Positions 1-11,714 of a DNA stretch of 64,000 nucleotides are shown in pieces. Every line of letters begins with the position of its first letter. Within the stretch, counting starts at the first letter, position 1. The notes under the pieces are model-generated. The model made no database searches. It saw only the letters and a list, made by a program, of their open reading frames with translations, and was not told where the DNA came from. The stretch comes from Akkermansiaceae bacterium. GTDB lineage: Bacteria; Verrucomicrobiota; Verrucomicrobiia; Verrucomicrobiales; Akkermansiaceae. The translations under genes and the position numbers were made by a program. The stretch is from assembly GCA_024233135.1 (NCBI GenBank), contig JACKPZ010000003.1, forward strand, positions 209,774 to 273,773, given 5' to 3'.

Positions 1-1
1 G

Positions 2-2896
<2,895 letters not shown>

Positions 2897-2981
2897 TACG
2901 CCTCGTAGGCGCATTCGTGAGAATGCGTCGGGAGCAATCGAAACGCCTTCGCGTCAAGGAAACGCAATGGTCCACAATTGG

Positions 2982-3003
2982 CCGCCCCGACCCGTCGGGG
3001 CGG
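2982..3003. other. Hairpin downstream of nrdJ
   Basis: The sequence shows a perfect 9-bp inverted repeat, CCGCCCCGA-cccg-TCGGGGCGG, about 85 bases after the nrdJ stop. Two smaller hairpins precede it (around 2900 and 2910, e.g. GCATTC-gtga-GAATGC). No T-tract follows, so it is terminator-like rather than a canonical intrinsic terminator. Confidence 0.5.
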
Positions 3004-3076
3004 ACCGGGGCCGGGACACCCCACATTCCCCCTCTTTCCCTTTGCCATCCCGGTTCCTGCGCCCTAGACCCGCGCC

Positions 3077-3579
3077 ATGTTTTCGCAGGAACCCATCGAA
3101 TGGCCGGAGGAAATCGAGATTCTCATCGATCGCTTGGAGAGCGAATCGTCCGAGCGCGCGCTCAGCCGCGAGGAACGGGCGCTGATGGACGTCTATGAAA
3201 CCGTTCCGGTGCTCGAAAGCGAAGAAGGACTGCACGGGTTCTGGCACAGCGGCGTGAATCACCAGCGCGTGATCAAATCCTTCGACCTCATCGGCGCCGA
3301 CTCGCTGGTCGATCCTCAAGGCCAGCCAATGGTGCGAGACCCGCACGGATTAACGACCGCAACGACTACAGCGAGACGGAGGAGGAATACCTCTCGTCCA
3401 TCGAGGAAGACATGGCCGCCGGATTGGACGAACTGGTGGATCTCATGCTGGCGTTCATGGAGGAGGAGCTAGCTGAGGATTGCTTCCCCACACACAGTCC
3501 TTTTCCGAAATGCCGATTGACACGCGAAATGGGACACATGACAGTCACCCATGAAAACAAACGAACATCCGCGAACTGA
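3077..3579 (+). pseudogene. Frameshifted small acidic protein of unknown function
   Basis: An ATG at 3077 opens a frame encoding an acidic protein (MFSQEPIEWPEEIEILID...). After the residues DSLVD near 3313 the plausible protein continues one frame over (LKASQWCETRTD, about 3315-3347), and then another frame over (NDRNDYSETEEEYLSS, about 3350 to the TGA at 3577-3579). The 131-residue single-frame product that ends at 3472 turns into Arg/Trp/Ser-rich sequence typical of out-of-frame translation. Each shift is explained by one extra base, or two missing bases. This is either decay or assembly error. The 3' end overlaps the next gene. The family is not recognised. Confidence 0.6.
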
Positions 3580-3793
3580 AACACTGACGAGCAGGGTGCT
3601 TTCCATCGTTGAATCAGGTCAGTCGGTGGAGGTGCTCCGCAGGAAGAGACCGATTGCGGTCCTCTCGCCGCCGGATCGGAAGAAACGGGTGGAACAACCG
3701 GATTTCGCCGCGCGTTTGAAAGAGATCTACGGCGACAAGGCACTGGAAATCACGGGCACGGAGTTGACCGCAGAGGCACGGGGCGAGCGATGA
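3551..3793 (+). CDS. Phd/YefM-type antitoxin
   Basis: This encodes an 80-residue protein with the Phd/YefM pattern: an N-terminal DNA-binding part (TLTSRVLSIVESGQSVEVLRRKRPIAVLSP) and a disordered acidic/charged C-terminus that would wrap the toxin. Family members neutralise a partner RNase and repress their own operon. It overlaps by 4 bases (ATGA) with the PIN-domain gene at 3790, the usual antitoxin-toxin arrangement. The start ATG at 3551 lies inside the tail of the frameshifted upstream gene. Confidence 0.8.
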   Translation: MKTNEHPRTETLTSRVLSIVESGQSVEVLRRKRPIAVLSPPDRKKRVEQPDFAARLKEIYGDKALEITGTELTAEARGER

Positions 3794-4224
3794 GCGGATA
3801 CGCCGACACCGGCTTTCTCTGCTCGCTCTATGCGCCGGACGCGCACAGCGGGCGGGCCATTTCTTCGATGAAGCGACACTCCGCAGCGTTGGAGTTCACC
3901 TGGATTCACCACTGGAATTCCGGAACGCCCTGCGGTTGCGGGTATTCCGGCGCGAGATTACGACGAGCCAACGGACGCCTCGCTGAACCTTCTGCTCGCC
4001 GACCTTGCCGCAGGAATTCTCACCCATGCCTCCCCTCCCTTCCGGATGTCATGACAGAAGCGGAACGGCTGAGCGCCACCCATTCTGAAAAGCTCGGCAC
4101 CCGCAGCCTCGACATCCTCCACGTGGCCGCGGCATTGGTCCTTGGTTCGACAGTGTTCTTCACGTTCGACAAACGTCAGGCGAAACTCGGCAAGGCCGCT
4201 GGACTGAAGGTGAGAACCCCTTGA
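3790..4224 (+). pseudogene. VapC-like PIN-domain toxin with three compensating frameshifts
   Basis: The ends match PIN/VapC ribonucleases: YADTGFLCSLY at the N-terminus (first acidic residue), and RSLDILHVAAALVLGS and FFTFDKRQ at the C-terminus (further acidic residues). The middle of the continuous 144-residue frame (about 3912-4039) is out of frame. The expected LEFRNALRLRVFRREI reads in a second frame from 3912, DASLNLLLADLAAGIL in a third from 3974, and LPDVMTEAERL returns to the original frame near 4039. Three one-base losses totalling 3 bases explain this. The glutamate of the central LE-RNAL motif is lost in the literal translation, so that product is probably inactive. Sequencing errors would be the alternative explanation. 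Confidence 0.7.
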
Positions 4225-4280
4225 GACGAGGGAACCGAGTTCCGGTCGTGAGTTGATTCATTGCTGCCACACCACCCGAA

Positions 4281-4973
4281 TTGAAACTCGAAAAGCTGCT
4301 CTATCACCAACTCCGACTCGGGCGGCGGGAGGCGAGGAGGGTTCTGGCGGAGGGCGGGGTGACGGTGGATGGGAAAACGGCGACGGATCCCCTGCTGCGC
4401 GTCGACGAGTTTTCCCTCGTCGAACATGAGGGCCGCGTGTTGCAGGGAAAGCAGCGGCGTTTCCTGATGGTGCACAAACCGGCGGGGCATGTGAGCTCGG
4501 TGGGACACCACCAGCATCCGACGGTGCTCGACCTGTTGCCGGAGGACCTGCGCGAGGGAATGCACTACGCCGGCCGGCTCGACCTGACGAGCACCGGTCT
4601 GATGATCGTGACCAACGACGGCAAGTGGTCGCGCCGTCTGACCGAGCCGGAGCGGGATGTGCCGAAGGTCTACCGGGTTGCGACCGCCCGGGACATCGGC
4701 GCGGATGTCTTGGAACGTTTCGCCGCCGGCATCTACTTCGCCTACGAGGACATCACCACCTTGCCCGCGGAGCTGGAGATCCTCGGACCGAGGGAGGCCC
4801 GGCTCACGCTCCACGAGGGCAAGTATCACCAGGTGAAGCGGATGTTCCATGCCGTGGGAAACCGGGTGACGGCGCTGCACCGCGAGCGAATCGGGCCGAT
4901 CGAATTGGACATCGCGGAAGGTCGCTGGCGGGATCTCTCGGACGCGGAAGTGGAGTGGGTGGCCGCAGGTTAA
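4281..4973 (+). CDS. 16S rRNA pseudouridine synthase, RsuA/RluB/RluE/RluF family
   Basis: This encodes a 230-residue protein that isomerises a specific uridine in ribosomal RNA to pseudouridine. An N-terminal S4 RNA-binding domain (residues about 1-50, LGRREARRVLAEGGVTVDG) precedes the catalytic domain, with the catalytic aspartate in YAGRLDLTSTGLM (about residue 98). The family motif HEGKYHQVKRMF follows near residue 180. The start is a TTG at 4281; no ATG lies upstream in frame and no clear Shine-Dalgarno is seen, as for many genes here. RsuA is the closest subgroup by eye. Confidence 0.88.
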   Translation: MKLEKLLYHQLRLGRREARRVLAEGGVTVDGKTATDPLLRVDEFSLVEHEGRVLQGKQRRFLMVHKPAGHVSSVGHHQHPTVLDLLPEDLREGMHYAGRLDLTSTGLMIVTNDGKWSRRLTEPERDVPKVYRVATARDIGADVLERFAAGIYFAYEDITTLPAELEILGPREARLTLHEGKYHQVKRMFHAVGNRVTALHRERIGPIELDIAEGRWRDLSDAEVEWVAAG

Positions 4974-5068
4974 GGGGCGATCGGCAGCTTCTGCATTTCC
5001 ATGGGAACCGTTCTTCCGTCTTGACGGTGTTAGAGGACCGGCTACGCATGTCGCCAAGCTCCCCACTC

Positions 5069-5509
5069 ATGAAACACCTGCTTCTCTGCCTTGCCACCGC
5101 ATGCGCTGTGGCCGCTCCGGTCCAAGCCAAGACCTACGGCGGATTCAAACCCGGAAAGACCTTCACGTTCACGGTCACCGCCCGGTCTTCGACCAAGCAG
5201 GTGGATCTCAATCCTTCCGTCAACGTGCCGGTTCCCGCCGGCGTGGTGAAACTCGGACTTGGCTCGAAGGTCCGGTTCACGATCGGCAGGAAAGGACAAC
5301 TGGAATTCAAGAAGTCCTCGTTTCCCTACGACTCCTCGGGTGCGGAATACGTGCAATACGTCCGCCCGCCGAAGAACGGACTCAGCCAAAGCGGGACGAT
5401 CTACAAGTCGAAGAAGGGCAAACCGGTCGGTGCCTCGCTGAACTTCCTGAAGATCATCACCGACGGAGCGTCGAGGACGGTCTACGCGGTGGACTATCAA
5501 TTGGAATGA
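5069..5509 (+). CDS. Secreted protein of unknown function
   Basis: This encodes a 146-residue protein with a clear Sec signal peptide (MKHLLLCLATACAVAAPVQA, cleavage probably after the second ALA-type box). The mature part is basic and beta-rich (KTFTFTVTARSSTKQVDLNP, GSKVRFTIGRKGQLEFKKSS). An in-frame ATG at 5048 would add seven residues ahead of the signal peptide, so 5069 is preferred. No family is recognised. Neighbours give no functional clue. Confidence 0.7.
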   Translation: MKHLLLCLATACAVAAPVQAKTYGGFKPGKTFTFTVTARSSTKQVDLNPSVNVPVPAGVVKLGLGSKVRFTIGRKGQLEFKKSSFPYDSSGAEYVQYVRPPKNGLSQSGTIYKSKKGKPVGASLNFLKIITDGASRTVYAVDYQLE

Positions 5510-5638
5510 TGGGGCTCTTCCATCCGTGACCTCGCCAAGAAGCTTCCGGAGCGCGGTTTTCACCTGCTTTTCACAAGGGCATCAACGAAAGTTCCCGGAG
5601 TTCGGGGATGGTTTCGAGGTATTCCATACCTACAAACC

Positions 5639-6640
5639 ATGAAAACCCTGAAACATAACCCGCACCCGGGAGGTTTCTCCTGGGGCATGGTGATCGCACT
5701 GATCATCGTCGTGGCCCTGGCCGGCCTTGTGACCCTTCCCATTCAACCCCATTGCGGTCGCCGGTCAGAGCAAACCGAAGCCGTGAACAACGCCCGGCAG
5801 ATCGGCCTGGCGATGCTCGACTTCGAAATCGAATACGGCCGATTTCCGGACAAGACGACGGAACCCAAGGTGATCGCCACCACCGGATCGAAACTGCGGA
5901 TGACCGGCCACACCGCGAACGACTATTTCCGCCAACTCATTGCGGCGGACATCGCTCAAAGCGAGATCATGTTCTTCGCGAAGACCGCGTTCTCCAACCG
6001 GAAACCGGATGACCGTTTTGACACCGCCGATGATGCCCTGAAGCCGGGCGATGTTGGATTTGGATATCTGATGAACGGCGACACCGCGTTCGACAACAAG
6101 GAGAGTCCCGGCAGGGTTCTGGTCTGCGCGCCGCTTGCCGTTGAGGACGGACACGTCAGCACCCTCCGGTTCGATCGCGACATGTACGATCAAAAAGCCG
6201 TCGTGCTGAAGATGGACAACAGCGTCATATCGCTAAACGTCAACAGAGCCGGCGAAGCGATTCTCGGATCCAAACCGCTGCTCGCGACGGGCGAGGGCAC
6301 CGTGTGGGGCGTCGATGCAACGCCGACGGTCGTTCCTCCGGCTCCAGGCGAGATCCGTTTCGCCTCATCCGTCACAAAGAACAGCGGCCCGATGATCTGG
6401 ATCGTCTCCGCGGCCCTGCTGATCGTTTTCCTGCTGCTGATGAAGCTGGCCAGGCCGACTGCTGACCAGTCGAGAGCGGGATCGTTGAGATGCGATTCAC
6501 ACCGGCCTGCCAGATCGCCGGTCATTGGCGATCCGGGCTGTCACCAGAGCGACCAGCGGAAACTCAGAAACCACATGATCGCTCTTGACGATGGCGGCGA
6601 TGACACCGACGAAGTTGATGGATCACGGCGGAGATGCTGA
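5639..6640 (+). CDS. Type II secretion/pseudopilin-like protein, C-terminus doubtful
   Basis: The N-terminus resembles a degenerate type IV pilin/pseudopilin leader: a basic stretch and Gly-Phe (PGGFSWGMVIALIIVVALAGLVTLP), then a helix with NNARQIGLAMLDFEIEYGRFPD, which recurs in Verrucomicrobiota type II secretion pseudopilins. A second membrane segment (MIWIVSAALLIVFLLLMKLA, about residues 258-277) is unusual for pilins. The residues after it are hydrophilic, Arg/His/Ser-rich and lie opposite a degraded minus-strand gene, so the true C-terminus is probably close to residue 285 and the rest readthrough after a frameshift. The family assignment is moderate. Confidence 0.6.
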   Translation: MKTLKHNPHPGGFSWGMVIALIIVVALAGLVTLPIQPHCGRRSEQTEAVNNARQIGLAMLDFEIEYGRFPDKTTEPKVIATTGSKLRMTGHTANDYFRQLIAADIAQSEIMFFAKTAFSNRKPDDRFDTADDALKPGDVGFGYLMNGDTAFDNKESPGRVLVCAPLAVEDGHVSTLRFDRDMYDQKAVVLKMDNSVISLNVNRAGEAILGSKPLLATGEGTVWGVDATPTVVPPAPGEIRFASSVTKNSGPMIWIVSAALLIVFLLLMKLARPTADQSRAGSLRCDSHRPARSPVIGDPGCHQSDQRKLRNHMIALDDGGDDTDEVDGSRRRC

Positions 6641-6810
6641 GGATGCTGGCCGCGGGTGCGGGGGGGCCATGGCGAGCAGGATGCCGGACCGTGCCGCAGA
6701 TGAAGGCGACGGCCGCGAGGAGCAGTCCGAGGATGGCCTGACCTCGAAACTGACGAGTGCCGCGACGATGGCGACGACAGCGATGCTGAAGGAGGCTTGA
6801 TGAGTTCCGA
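6520..6810 (-). pseudogene. Shattered small multi-pass membrane protein gene
   Basis: On the minus strand hydrophobic, coding-like pieces follow one another but in different frames: SIAVVAIVAALVSF, QAILGLLLAAVAFICG, ILLAMAPP, PAASILSISAVI, INFVGVIAAIVKSD. Joined, they would form a compact protein of three or four membrane helices, similar in style to DUF4190-type proteins. At least four frame changes are needed, and no single ORF covers them. It overlaps the doubtful 3' end of the preceding plus-strand gene. Confidence 0.5.
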
Positions 6811-7542
6811 TAGCGTTACACCCGGTTCCGACTTACCGGTTGAGCGATGCGCCAACGGGTGCCTTCCCGCTTACCGGGCCGCGTCGTGACGGGTTTTGAT
6901 CCGCAGCTTTGAGGACGATGCGACATCAAGGCGGGCCGCGAGGTTCGGAGTTTCGGCGACCCGCCGGACGCGGCTTCTGGACGCACCGAGGCGCCGCGGG
7001 TGCCGTGGCTCGGAACCGGTGCTTGCTGCGGATGTGGACGGCCGAGCTTTTTCCTGATCGCGGGCCGGGCAGCGGCGGGCGGTGGCGCATACCCGTGGGG
7101 CGCTGCAACGGCGTGGGGAAAACCTGCGCGGTGGGGTGTGTGGCGCGTGTTTCTCCACTTCGCGGCGACCTACCTCGATGCGCTGGTGCTGCGAACGGGA
7201 ACCGGACGTGGATCGGAAATCGGAATATTGGCGACCTGGAAGATCTCTGCGTCGCGAAAGGAAGGCTGCATCCTGCTTTACGGCGCACATGGGCACCGAT
7301 GATCTTGCGGCGCTGGATGTTCGGTTCACTACCGCGTGTTGTATGCCGTGCGTGCTCCGGAGCGGGAGCCGGAGATGCAGAAGATCCGCGAGGAGGAGTT
7401 GCGCCGCAAGGAGGCGAAACAATCGAATCTCCGCATCCTTCATAACACGCCGGACGGCATGCTTCCGGCGTCGAGCTCTCGCGCCGTCTTCAGGAGTGGG
7501 CGCGATCGTCGCGGGCAGGGGCGACCGGTGATGTTCGATGTT
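6811..7542. other. Gene-poor stretch with no supportable gene
   Basis: About 730 bases lack a convincing gene on either strand. Open frames exist only as Arg/Pro/Ser-rich GC shadows. A charged segment near 7350-7430 (EPEMQKIREEELRRKEAK, plus strand) and a short hydrophobic piece near 7140-7190 (VFLHFAATYLDALVL) look coding-like but are in frames interrupted on both sides. They may be remnants of a frameshifted gene, in line with the neighbouring pseudogenes. Confidence 0.4.
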
Positions 7543-9111
7543 TCACCGATGGACCGCGAGTCCAAATACCTGCGACGTGGCCGCCGAAGGCCCTGTTTCT
7601 GGCACGGCGACGGGCGCGCCGTGTTTCCTGGCAGTGTTCATCACCCGCCGCGGTGGAGGCGCGCTACCGGTGACGGTGCTGCCGCTGCCGCTGAGCTGCT
7701 GGAACGGCGGCGCGGGTTGATTGAAGTGGGCTTTCGCGTTGCGGAAACAAATGTCTTCGATGAGTCCCGAGAGCGTGCCGAAGTCGTCGGGCAGCTCGCC
7801 GCGCTCGGCCTCGCCGCCGATCATGTTGCAGAGGATGCGGCGGAAATACTCGTGGCGCGGGAACGAAAGGAACGAACGCGAATCGGTGAGCATGCCGACG
7901 AAACGCGAGAGCAGGCCGTTCATCGAGAGCGCGTCGAGCTGCATCTCCATGCCGTGTTTCTGATCGAGGAACCACCAGCCGGAGCCGAACTGGATCTTGC
8001 CGGGGAAGGTGCCGTCCTGGAACGCGCCCGTCATGCAGGCGAAGAGGTAGTTGTCGGACGGGTTGAGATTGTAGAGCACGATCTTCGGCAGCGCGCCCTC
8101 GCGGGCGAGGGTGTCGAGGTAGGTGGCGAGCGGCGCGCCCTGCTGCGGGTCGCCGATGATGTCGTAGCCGGTGTCCGGTCCGAGCTGCGAGAACATGCCG
8201 GAGTTCACATTGCGGTAGGCGCCGAGGTGGAGCTGCTTGGTCCATCCCTTGGCGGCGTCGAGCTCGCCGAAGAAAACCATCAGATAGAACGAGAAACGTT
8301 CCTTTTCCTCGTCCGTCGCGGGCGTGCCGGCCATCGCCTTGTCGAAGATCATCGTCGCCTCGGAATGCGTGCAGGGCAGCGCTGGCATGCGGACGAGTCC
8401 GTGGTCGGAAATCCGTCCGCCGATGGCGTGGAAATCGTCGTGGCGCTTCTGCAGAGCGCCCAGCAGATCCGAGAGGTGGACGACGCTCATGCCGGCCACC
8501 GATTCGAGTTTCCCGATCCACGTGCGAAGCAGGTCCGGCCGGTCGACTTGGAAGGCCTTGTCCGGGCGGTAGGTGGGCAGCACCTTGGTGCCGAGCCCGG
8601 ATGCGGCGATCGTTTCGTGGTCGTCTAGTGGGTCCGCCGGGTCGTCGGTGGTGCCGACCATGCGGACGTCGAACTTCTTCAGCAGGCCGTGCACGCAGAA
8701 ATCCGGCTCGGCGAGCTTCGCATTCGTTTTCTCCCAGATCTCCGTCGCGGTGTCCGGAGTGAGCAACGTGTCGATGCCGAAGTAACGCTGGAGTTCGAGG
8801 TGGGTCCAGTGGTGGATGGGGTTGCGGAGTGTGCGGGGCACGGTTTCCGCCCATGCGAGGAACTTCTCGCGCGGGCTGGCGGGACCGGTGATGAACTCCT
8901 CGTCAATGCCGTTGGCACGCATCAGCCGCCACTTGTAATGGTCTCCACCGAGCCAGATGTCGGTGATCGACTCCCAGCGGTGATTGGTGGCGATCTCCTT
9001 GGGCGAGAGGTGGCAGTGGTAGTCGATGATCGGCTGTTTGGCGGCGACCTCGTGATAGAGGCTGCGCGCGGTGTCGCTGTGCAGGAGGAAGTTCTCGTCG
9101 AGGTAAGCCAT
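7543..9111 (-). CDS. uxaC: Glucuronate (uronate) isomerase with C-terminal extension
   Basis: The enzyme interconverts D-glucuronate/D-galacturonate and fructuronate/tagaturonate, the first step of hexuronate catabolism, in the cytoplasm. The start MAYLDENFLLHSD at 9111 matches the family; the upstream in-frame residues do not. Family motifs include IIDYHCHLSPKEIATN, GGDHYKWR, VGTTDDPADPLDDH and SRSFLSFPRHEYFRR. The expected C-terminus is near NAKAHFN (about 7730). The frame then runs on for roughly 57 low-complexity residues to 522 in total, against about 470 in typical members, so a lost stop or frameshift at the edge of the disturbed 3-7.5 kb region is possible. Confidence 0.93.
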   Translation of the reverse strand: MAYLDENFLLHSDTARSLYHEVAAKQPIIDYHCHLSPKEIATNHRWESITDIWLGGDHYKWRLMRANGIDEEFITGPASPREKFLAWAETVPRTLRNPIHHWTHLELQRYFGIDTLLTPDTATEIWEKTNAKLAEPDFCVHGLLKKFDVRMVGTTDDPADPLDDHETIAASGLGTKVLPTYRPDKAFQVDRPDLLRTWIGKLESVAGMSVVHLSDLLGALQKRHDDFHAIGGRISDHGLVRMPALPCTHSEATMIFDKAMAGTPATDEEKERFSFYLMVFFGELDAAKGWTKQLHLGAYRNVNSGMFSQLGPDTGYDIIGDPQQGAPLATYLDTLAREGALPKIVLYNLNPSDNYLFACMTGAFQDGTFPGKIQFGSGWWFLDQKHGMEMQLDALSMNGLLSRFVGMLTDSRSFLSFPRHEYFRRILCNMIGGEAERGELPDDFGTLSGLIEDICFRNAKAHFNQPAPPFQQLSGSGSTVTGSAPPPRRVMNTARKHGAPVAVPETGPSAATSQVFGLAVHR

Positions 9112-9324
9112 GGCGGGCTTCAGGAAAGCGGCTGGCCGTGGCCAGGCCAAGTTTGAAATCCGCACGGAAGGTCCTCCAATCAGGGTAGGCAGGAAGCTCT
9201 CTGGCGAAACAACGGGCCGATGCCAGCACCCGGACGAAAAGCAATCGCCCCGGTTCAACGTCCGAGGCGAATCTACTGGGCGCGATCCCATGCCGCCAAC
9301 GGCCACGTGAGCGCTCCCAGCCGA

Positions 9325-11466
9325 CTACTCCACACCCGCCTCCCGTTTCAATCCGGCAATCATCGCTTTGATTTCCTCGCCGCTTCTCCCAAGTTGAGTC
9401 GCAATCTGGGCGTAACCTTGGATCGCGGCTGTCTCATGCTTGTATGGAACACCATTTTGATTGCGGTAGAGAAAAGCGATTTGGAGCTGTCTGCGAAGGA
9501 GCGGTTCGGCCTCTGTGAGCTTGTCCTGAGCTACCAGCAGCCTTGCCAGGTTGTTGAGGAAACTCGCGAGATTGATGTGATTTCTTCCGAAATTCTCTTC
9601 CGTGATCGACACAGCACGGTCGTAAAGAGCTTCAGCCTCGGGAAATCTCTTCTGTCGGCAGAGAACCATCGCCAGGTTGTTGGCTCGAATCGCAACATCC
9701 GGATGACGACTTCCCATCGAACTTTCTGTGAGATCAAGTGCCCGCCTACCGACTTTTTCGGCTTCGTCAACCTTCCCCTGCTCTTCAAGAACAAGAGTCA
9801 AGTTACTCAGCCTGCTACCCAACTCCTCTGCCGACCCGCCGTCGGAACGATCTTCTTCGATCTCAATCGCACGTCGAACCAAGAGTTCCGACTCATCGAG
9901 ATCTCCGGCATCCTTGAGCGCTACCGCAAGATTCATAAGATATACGGCAACAAAGGGATGATTCGCACCCAACGCACTTTCCCCAATTTCGACACTTTTT
10001 CGGAACAATGGAAGAGCTTCGGAAAGCTCCCCTTTCTGCTGCAAGAGCCTGGCCAGGCAGGACGTTGCAGCGGCGACATTCGGATGTTCATCCCCAAGTT
10101 TCGCCTCAAAGGTCGCGAGCGATTGTCGGGCCAGCGGCTCCGCTTCGATCAGATTCCCCGAAACCAAAAGAAGTCCAGCCCTGCCCTGGCGACACTGCGC
10201 GAGATTGAGGCTATCCTCACCCAGCAACTTTTCGAAATTGGATGCCGCCCGAACGTAGTATTGAAGTGCCTCATCCACCATGCCTTGCTTGGCCAGAATA
10301 TTCGCCAACGTGACCATCAGCATTGCCGAATTGAGTTGTTGCCCATCGAGTTGGGCATTGCAAACCCCCAACCCTCTCCTGCAAAGGGCCTCGGCTCCGG
10401 AGAGATCCCCCCTTCGCATTCTGATTTCAGCCATGACATCCAATGAAGAAAGAATCTCCGGATGTTCTTTGCCAAATTTGAACTCCCGGATCTCAAGCGC
10501 CTGCCCGCAAAAGCGCTCCGCTTCCTCAAGATGATCCTGATGGAGCAACGCAACTGAATATGCGTGCAGGAGATCGCCGAAGGCAGGGTGGAACCGACCG
10601 AGGCTCGATTTAGATTCCCGGACTGCAACACTACACAATTCCTCAGCCTCGTCCAACTTGCCCAAATCAAGGAAAACCCCGGCGATTTGAGTCTTGCACG
10701 AAAGCTGGAGTGCCAGAGGTGATTGCTGATTGGATTCTGAGATTTCGAGTGCCCGTCGGCAGTGCGACTCCGACTCCCCATACTTGCCTTGGGATTGCAA
10801 TACCTTGGACAGGTCCAACAAAGACCGGGCCAGTGAGAGGTCGTGGGATGCCAGATCGGACTCCTTGACGGCAACAACCTCCTCCAGAATAGGGACGGCT
10901 TCGCGATATCGTCCCAGTTCCAGCATGACGGAAGCAACCTCCTGCTGGGCTTCGGCCCAGGCTGAAGGGTTTTCCGATCGACGGATCAGACCGACAATGC
11001 GCTGTCGCGCATCCAGTGATGTTCGATAGTCCAAAGATTCCGCGGACGCTTGTGCGATGATTGCAAACGCTTCGATATCCTCGGCTGGATTACGGGACGG
11101 ACGCTTCAACGTTTGTTCCGCATTCCGGATCGCCGACATGGTGTCACCCGCAAGCAGGAACGCCTGACTCCGCAAACGAGGATCAGGATTTCGCATACCG
11201 TCCGCCAACAAATCCGCCACGGCTTGCGAACTCAAGGAATGCCGTTGGGAAAACTCCACAAGAAATCGCGCCTGTGTGAACGGTTCGGGCGTGGCGCCGG
11301 ACTCCGCCAGGGTTTCGGTGATCGCAGCTCGCTGTTCGGCAGCATCCAGAAAAACGTTAGAGTGACGTTTTGGTTTCAACCGCAGATAGCCGTAAACGAC
11401 ACCGATGAGCAAACAGGCGATGATCGCTACAAGAAGAGTGGGACCATTCTTTGACTTTCGTTTCAT
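9325..11466 (-). CDS. Membrane-anchored tetratricopeptide-repeat protein
   Basis: This encodes a 713-residue protein. An N-terminal anchor (LLVAIIACLLIGVVYGYL, about residues 11-28) is followed by many TPRs of the 42-residue kinesin-light-chain kind (e.g. ARSLLDLSKVLQSQGKYGESE, NLAMVLCRQKRFPEAEALYDR, NNLARLLVAQDKLTEAEPLLRR). Such arrays mediate protein-protein contacts; here the repeats would face the periplasm. No catalytic domain is seen. The DNA is visibly poorer in G+C than neighbouring genes. It ends about 210 bases before uxaC with no obvious functional link. Confidence 0.85.
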   Translation of the reverse strand: MKRKSKNGPTLLVAIIACLLIGVVYGYLRLKPKRHSNVFLDAAEQRAAITETLAESGATPEPFTQARFLVEFSQRHSLSSQAVADLLADGMRNPDPRLRSQAFLLAGDTMSAIRNAEQTLKRPSRNPAEDIEAFAIIAQASAESLDYRTSLDARQRIVGLIRRSENPSAWAEAQQEVASVMLELGRYREAVPILEEVVAVKESDLASHDLSLARSLLDLSKVLQSQGKYGESESHCRRALEISESNQQSPLALQLSCKTQIAGVFLDLGKLDEAEELCSVAVRESKSSLGRFHPAFGDLLHAYSVALLHQDHLEEAERFCGQALEIREFKFGKEHPEILSSLDVMAEIRMRRGDLSGAEALCRRGLGVCNAQLDGQQLNSAMLMVTLANILAKQGMVDEALQYYVRAASNFEKLLGEDSLNLAQCRQGRAGLLLVSGNLIEAEPLARQSLATFEAKLGDEHPNVAAATSCLARLLQQKGELSEALPLFRKSVEIGESALGANHPFVAVYLMNLAVALKDAGDLDESELLVRRAIEIEEDRSDGGSAEELGSRLSNLTLVLEEQGKVDEAEKVGRRALDLTESSMGSRHPDVAIRANNLAMVLCRQKRFPEAEALYDRAVSITEENFGRNHINLASFLNNLARLLVAQDKLTEAEPLLRRQLQIAFLYRNQNGVPYKHETAAIQGYAQIATQLGRSGEEIKAMIAGLKREAGVE

Positions 11467-11714
11467 GGAATTCGGCTCGTCTCTGCGGAGCCTCAGTCAA
11501 ACTTCTCGCAGTGTCGAGCGCAACACTCCGGAGCCCACTACAACGCGGCGTGCGACAGGGGCCGGATTCGTCCTTGGGCCCGCCTATCTCCATGCGATAA
11601 TTCCTGGATCACGGAAGGCGGACAGCAGAATCTCTATATGAGGCCCGGCAATGAACCAAATCGGGCTCTTGGCTATACACCAGATCGTCACCGCGGGCAC
11701 CCCGCCTGGGACGT

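Noticed and set aside
2982..3003. Calling the hairpin after nrdJ an intrinsic terminator
   Set aside because: No T-tract follows on either strand; it is listed only as a hairpin.
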